The translations under genes and the position numbers were made by a program. From Novosphingobium sp. SCN 66-18 (GTDB taxonomy: Bacteria; Pseudomonadota; Alphaproteobacteria; Sphingomonadales; Sphingomonadaceae): 43,961 nucleotides of DNA. The stretch covers positions 1 to 43,961 of the forward strand of contig MEGD01000025.1 in assembly GCA_001725355.1 (NCBI GenBank), read 5' to 3'. The notes below the pieces were generated by a model. It made no database searches, had not been told where the DNA came from, and was given only the letters and a program-made list of their open reading frames with translations. Each line of letters starts with the position of its first letter. The stretch's first letter is position 1. Positions 40,619-43,961 of the stretch are shown piece after piece.

Positions 40619-41950
40619 ATGACCAGTTCGACCTCCGCTACTCCCGCCATCATCCCCCCGGACCGACTTCCCCCGATCGAAAGCCATGGTTTTGGCGGAG
40701 GGCGCGATGATCTGCATGCGTTCTGCGCGCGGGTATTCACCCAGCCGTCGCCCCGCTTCTTCCGCGATGCCGATGGCCATCTCGTCGTTTACCGCAATCG
40801 CGACCTTCAGGCCCTGGGTTCCGCACCGGAAGTCGGCGCGGTTCCGCCACAATCGCTGTTCGGACCGATCCCGCGTCCAGCGGCACACAGCGCTCCGCCA
40901 CCCGGCATGGCGCTGGCATGGACGATCTCCAACCAGATATTCACGACCAATCCCCCCGTTCACAAACCTGTCCGCAGGTTGTTGTCCGGGGAAATGGGGC
41001 CGCGGCAAGCCCGGGACATGGCGCATACGGCGCAAACCGTCGCCGAGGACGTGCTGGACACCCTTGCCCCGATAGTGACTGCGGGACAGGAAATAGATGT
41101 CGCCCGGAATCTCGCCAACCGCATGGTCTGCGGGTTCTGGGGCCGTCTGCTCGGCCTCCTGCCCGACGAGATCGAAGCCATTGCCCGCCATGTCCACGAC
41201 ATGACGCCGATGTTCTTCCTCAATCACCAGCCGGAAGATCTGGCGAGGCTGGAACGGGGCGCCGCCGGCTACCGGCAAATACTGGCGGACGCAGCCGCGC
41301 GCACTCTGGCCTATGGCGGCAATCCGCTGATCGAGAGGCTTGCCCAGGGTCTCGCTTCGATCGACCAGCAGGGTGATCTCGACGAGACCGGCATCGTGCC
41401 GACCGACGTGGGCATGTTGCTGGCAGGCAATCTTGTAGATGGCTTTCACACCGCCGCGGTAGCTGTGGCAAACTGCATGCATGTCATGGCAAACCGCCCC
41501 GAGGTTATGCCCGCGCTTCAGGCCCGGCCGGATGCCATCGGCCAGGCCGTGTTCGAGGCGCTGCGCCTCGAACCTCCCGTCATCATGCTCAAGCGGCGCC
41601 TCCTCGCCGACTTGACCTATCAGGGCATCGCGCTTCGAAAGGGCGCGATCCTCACCATGATGTGGGGCGCCGGAGGACTGGACCCGGATGTATTTCCGGA
41701 GCCCGGGCAATTCGACCTCGGCCGGTCGCTGCAGGGCAGCACCACGTTTGGTGGCGGCACGCACCTGTGCATTGGCCGAAGCGTCGCGCCGATGATCGTG
41801 CGCACGCTGTTGAAAGCCATGATCGCGCGGAGCTGGCGCATCGTTCCAGGGGATAGCCCCACCAATTGGATCGGAGGCCACGTCATGTGCCAGACTGAAA
41901 ACTTTAGCGCCCGGATCGTTCCGATGGCCCCGGGCGAATTAAACGCATGA
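40619..41950 (+). CDS. Cytochrome P450
   Basis: A 443-residue soluble bacterial P450. The haem-thiolate motif is FGGGTHLCIG with C384, and the ExxR pair is E313-A-L-R. The I-helix reads AGNLVDGFHTAA, where the usual acid-threonine pair is replaced by histidine-threonine, unusual for an oxygen-activating enzyme. It needs an external ferredoxin and reductase, not found in the window. The end overlaps the next gene by four bases (ATGA). Likely hydroxylates the compound brought in by the upstream receptor. Confidence 0.92.
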   Translation: MTSSTSATPAIIPPDRLPPIESHGFGGGRDDLHAFCARVFTQPSPRFFRDADGHLVVYRNRDLQALGSAPEVGAVPPQSLFGPIPRPAAHSAPPPGMALAWTISNQIFTTNPPVHKPVRRLLSGEMGPRQARDMAHTAQTVAEDVLDTLAPIVTAGQEIDVARNLANRMVCGFWGRLLGLLPDEIEAIARHVHDMTPMFFLNHQPEDLARLERGAAGYRQILADAAARTLAYGGNPLIERLAQGLASIDQQGDLDETGIVPTDVGMLLAGNLVDGFHTAAVAVANCMHVMANRPEVMPALQARPDAIGQAVFEALRLEPPVIMLKRRLLADLTYQGIALRKGAILTMMWGAGGLDPDVFPEPGQFDLGRSLQGSTTFGGGTHLCIGRSVAPMIVRTLLKAMIARSWRIVPGDSPTNWIGGHVMCQTENFSARIVPMAPGELNA

Positions 41951-43131
41951 CCGCGCGGGAAGCCGGGCAATGGATCGGCGATGCCATTCCGGGCGGCGCC
42001 GTGGCGGCGGCGCTTGGCGTCGGTACAGTCGGCGTGACCATTGCGGGCGTGCAGCCGGTGCTGTTCGGAGCGCTGCTCACCGCTGGACGCATATCGATTG
42101 CGCAGATTGGTCATGCCGCCACGGTGGAATTGCTGGCCCTTGGCATTGGCGTGATACTTGGTGGTTCGCTGTTCGAACATCGACCCGTAAGGCATACCGC
42201 CATCGGCGCCGCCATGCTGCTGGGGATCGGCAACCTCGCAACGCTGGCGGCCAGCGGCGAAGGTGTAACGCTGGCACGACTGGCAACCGGCATCGCGGGC
42301 GGGGTTCTCATCTGGATAGCAACTGCGGTTGTTGTTCGATCGCCACGGCCCACGTTCCTGTCCGCGGCCTTTCTGCTCTCGCAGGCACTTGTACAGTGCG
42401 CTGTCGCATCAAGCATCGCCTTCCTTGCCCCCGGAGCGCCAAACGGCGTTCCGTTCGCGATCGCCGGCCTTGCCGTTCTGGCGGCGGTGGTGACGCCGGC
42501 ACTCCCCGTTCGGTTCGCGGCCTTGCCGAAGGAGCCGACCGCATCCGGTCTGCCACCCATGCGCGGATGGGGCGTGCTCGGAGCAATCCTCCTGCTTCAG
42601 GCGGCCATCGTGGGCGCATGGGTCTATATGGAACCCATGGCGCGCGAAGCGGGTTTGGCGCCAACGCAGGTCGCTTTTTCAACGCCGGCCGCCAATGCGG
42701 CGCAAATCGCCGGAGGCCTGGGCGCGATACTTCTCGCAACGCGCCTCCCCTGGTTCATCGGCCTGACATGCGCCACCCTGGGGCTGGTGGGCGTGCTGTT
42801 CGGTTTGTCCACGTTGCCCCACGGCGGCTGGTTCGTGGCCACCGAAATGGCCTTTGGCGCACTCTGGACCTTCACTTCGCCGTTTCTCACGCCCTTCGCC
42901 ATCGACAACGATCCCACGCGCCATACCGCGGAATTCGGCCCCTCGGCCATGCTCGTCGGTTCGGGTCTCGGGCCGCTGGTAGCCTCCGCGCTGACGAGCG
43001 AGGAGCATCCCGCCGAGGTTCTGCGCCTGTCGACCCTGCTGGCGGTCACCGCGCTGGCGCTGATCCTGACGCTGTTCGCAACGCGCCGCCGTTCCACCAC
43101 ACAACCGCGGGGACTGCGAGACGACGCTTGA
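41947..43131 (+). CDS. MFS-like twelve-helix membrane protein
   Basis: A 394-residue hydrophobic protein with about twelve membrane segments in two halves separated near residues 190-205. Glycine- and alanine-rich helices (GVGTVGVTIAGVQPVLFG, GPSAMLVGSGLGPLVASAL) resemble the major facilitator superfamily, but the loop 2-3 motif is degenerate. ATG 41947 overlaps the P450 stop. Presumed inner-membrane transporter for the same substrate or its product. The fold assignment is moderate. Confidence 0.8.
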   Translation: MTAREAGQWIGDAIPGGAVAAALGVGTVGVTIAGVQPVLFGALLTAGRISIAQIGHAATVELLALGIGVILGGSLFEHRPVRHTAIGAAMLLGIGNLATLAASGEGVTLARLATGIAGGVLIWIATAVVVRSPRPTFLSAAFLLSQALVQCAVASSIAFLAPGAPNGVPFAIAGLAVLAAVVTPALPVRFAALPKEPTASGLPPMRGWGVLGAILLLQAAIVGAWVYMEPMAREAGLAPTQVAFSTPAANAAQIAGGLGAILLATRLPWFIGLTCATLGLVGVLFGLSTLPHGGWFVATEMAFGALWTFTSPFLTPFAIDNDPTRHTAEFGPSAMLVGSGLGPLVASALTSEEHPAEVLRLSTLLAVTALALILTLFATRRRSTTQPRGLRDDA

Positions 43132-43132
43132 A

Positions 43133-43175
43133 TAACCGAGCATTGATCGATATAAAATCGATCAATGCTCGGTTA
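43133..43175. repeat. Perfect 19-bp inverted repeat with ATAAA loop
   Basis: Left arm TAACCGAGCATTGATCGAT (43133-43151), loop ATAAA, right arm its exact complement (43157-43175). It begins one base after the transporter stop and ends 14 bases before the CYP102-like ATG. As RNA it would form a very stable hairpin without a T tract; as DNA it could bind a regulator. Either way it controls expression of the following P450. Confidence 0.85.
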
Positions 43176-43189
43176 ATGGTTCGTGTCCT

Positions 43190-43961
43190 ATGCCCTCTCC
43201 CTCCCTGCCCTCTCCTCCTTCGCTCCCCTTTTTCGGCAATCTCTTCGAACTGGACGGAGATGCGCTGATCCAGAGCCTGACCCGCTTTGCCGGGGAATAT
43301 GGGCCGATCTACCGGCTGGAGGTGCTGGGCTTCTCTACGACCGTCATCAGCGGGCAGAAGTACGTGAACGAAGCGTGCGACGAGACCCGCTTTGGCAAGC
43401 TCGTGCACAGCGCACTCGTCAACCTGCGGCCCGCAACCGGAGATGGCCTGTTCACGGCATTTGCGACCGAGCCCAACTGGGCGCGCGCGCATAATATCCT
43501 CATGCCGGCTTTCGGGCCGATGGGCATTCGCGGCATGTTCGGCAAGATGACCGATATCGCCCGGCAAATGTTCGATCGCTGGGAACGCTTCGGTCCTGAA
43601 AGCCCGATCGACGTGGCCGACGCGATGACCCGGCTGACGCTCGACACATTGGCGCTGTGCGCGTTCGACCTGCGTTTCAACAGCTTTTACCAGGACGACA
43701 TGCACCCGTTCGTCGATGCGATGGTCGGCGCGCTCCTCGAGGCCTCCGCGCGTGATCGGCGGCCGCCGTTCATGACCGCCGCGATGATCGGGAAGCGCAG
43801 GCGTTTCTCCCGCAACGTGGAAGCGATGCACGAACTGGCCGACAGGCTGGTCGCGCAACGCCGCCGCGAGGGAGACGTCGGTTCGCGCGGAGACCTTCTC
43901 GACAGGATGCTGACCGGCGTCGATCCACAAACCGGCCAGAGTCTCGATGACGAGAACATCC
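43190..43961 (+). CDS. CYP102-like (P450 BM3 type) cytochrome P450, N-terminal part
   Basis: 257 codons are visible before the window ends. The sequence is closely like the haem domain of the self-sufficient CYP102 family: LPFFGNLFELDGDALIQSL, EYGPIYRLEV, FVNEACDE-like YVNEACDETRFGK, VNLRPATGDGLFTAF, EPNWARAHNILMPAFGPMG and MTRLTLDTLALCAFDLRFNS. Full-length members are about 1050 residues with a fused FAD/FMN reductase and hydroxylate fatty acids or other hydrophobic substrates. Whether the reductase is present lies outside the window. ATG 43190 follows the 19-bp inverted repeat and has no clear ribosome site. Confidence 0.92.
   Translation, partial: MPSPSLPSPPSLPFFGNLFELDGDALIQSLTRFAGEYGPIYRLEVLGFSTTVISGQKYVNEACDETRFGKLVHSALVNLRPATGDGLFTAFATEPNWARAHNILMPAFGPMGIRGMFGKMTDIARQMFDRWERFGPESPIDVADAMTRLTLDTLALCAFDLRFNSFYQDDMHPFVDAMVGALLEASARDRRPPFMTAAMIGKRRRFSRNVEAMHELADRLVAQRRREGDVGSRGDLLDRMLTGVDPQTGQSLDDENI

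Overview
The window looks like a chromosomal or large-replicon accessory region of a GC-rich alphaproteobacterium of the order Sphingomonadales (Novosphingobium/Sphingobium type). This is inferred from three TonB-dependent receptors paired with aromatic-catabolism genes, a lignostilbene-type dioxygenase, a DUF3237 protein, many SnoaL-like enzymes and an AAHS-type transporter. No rRNA, tRNA or CRISPR array was seen. Almost all coding sequence is tightly packed, with many 1-8 base start/stop overlaps.

Region A (1-19344) reads as one regulon for catabolism of phenolic, probably lignin- or lignan-derived, aromatics. Eight transcription units run outward from four divergent intergenic regions, and each of these carries one copy of the same palindrome TAACGATCGTTA (157, 7306, 13709, 15069; the second has a TT centre). 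A MarR-family gene (14345-14884) lies next to the fourth copy and is the natural candidate regulator. The genes include a GMC oxidoreductase, a stilbene-cleaving carotenoid-oxygenase family enzyme, an SDR, an AAHS transporter, two aldehyde dehydrogenases, a TonB receptor, a DUF3237 protein, a p-cresol methylhydroxylase/eugenol hydroxylase/pinoresinol hydroxylase-like flavocytochrome pair with a Tat lipoprotein, and seven SnoaL/NTF2-like proteins. A plausible scheme is uptake by the TonB receptor, benzylic oxidation in the periplasm by the flavocytochrome, import by the transporter, side-chain oxidation by the GMC, SDR and ALDH enzymes, lyase or decarboxylase steps by SnoaL/DUF3237 proteins to a stilbene or alkenylphenol, cleavage by the dioxygenase, and oxidation of the aldehydes.

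Region B (19345-23662) is a phenylalanine hydroxylation cluster: phhA, an aromatic aminotransferase, an SDR (candidate dihydropteridine reductase) and phhB, divergent from an Lrp/AsnC regulator. The next pathway genes survive only as remnants: a 52-residue internally deleted hppD and an N-terminal fragment of maiA. The homogentisate branch has been lost from this locus.

Region C (23747-31248) is a second catabolic unit: a TonB receptor divergent from VOC, FAH-family hydrolase, IclR regulator, MFS transporter and an NtaA/SnaA-type flavin monooxygenase. A palindrome TGTCCGG-N3-CCGGACA occurs in the divergent promoter and, nearly identical, before the monooxygenase; it is a candidate IclR operator.

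Region D (31270-32655) is a gene graveyard: fragments of an old yellow enzyme, a peroxiredoxin-like protein and an SDR, then an intact DUF427 gene and an IS5-type transposase fragment.

Region E (32733-43961) holds a minus-strand operon (class III aminotransferase, PfkB kinase, class II aldolase, N,N-dimethylformamidase-large-subunit-like protein) below a TetR gene. Divergent from these is a TonB receptor followed by a P450, a 12-TM transporter-like protein and, after a 19-bp perfect inverted repeat, the start of a CYP102-like P450 cut by the window end. Its substrate cannot be told from sequence.
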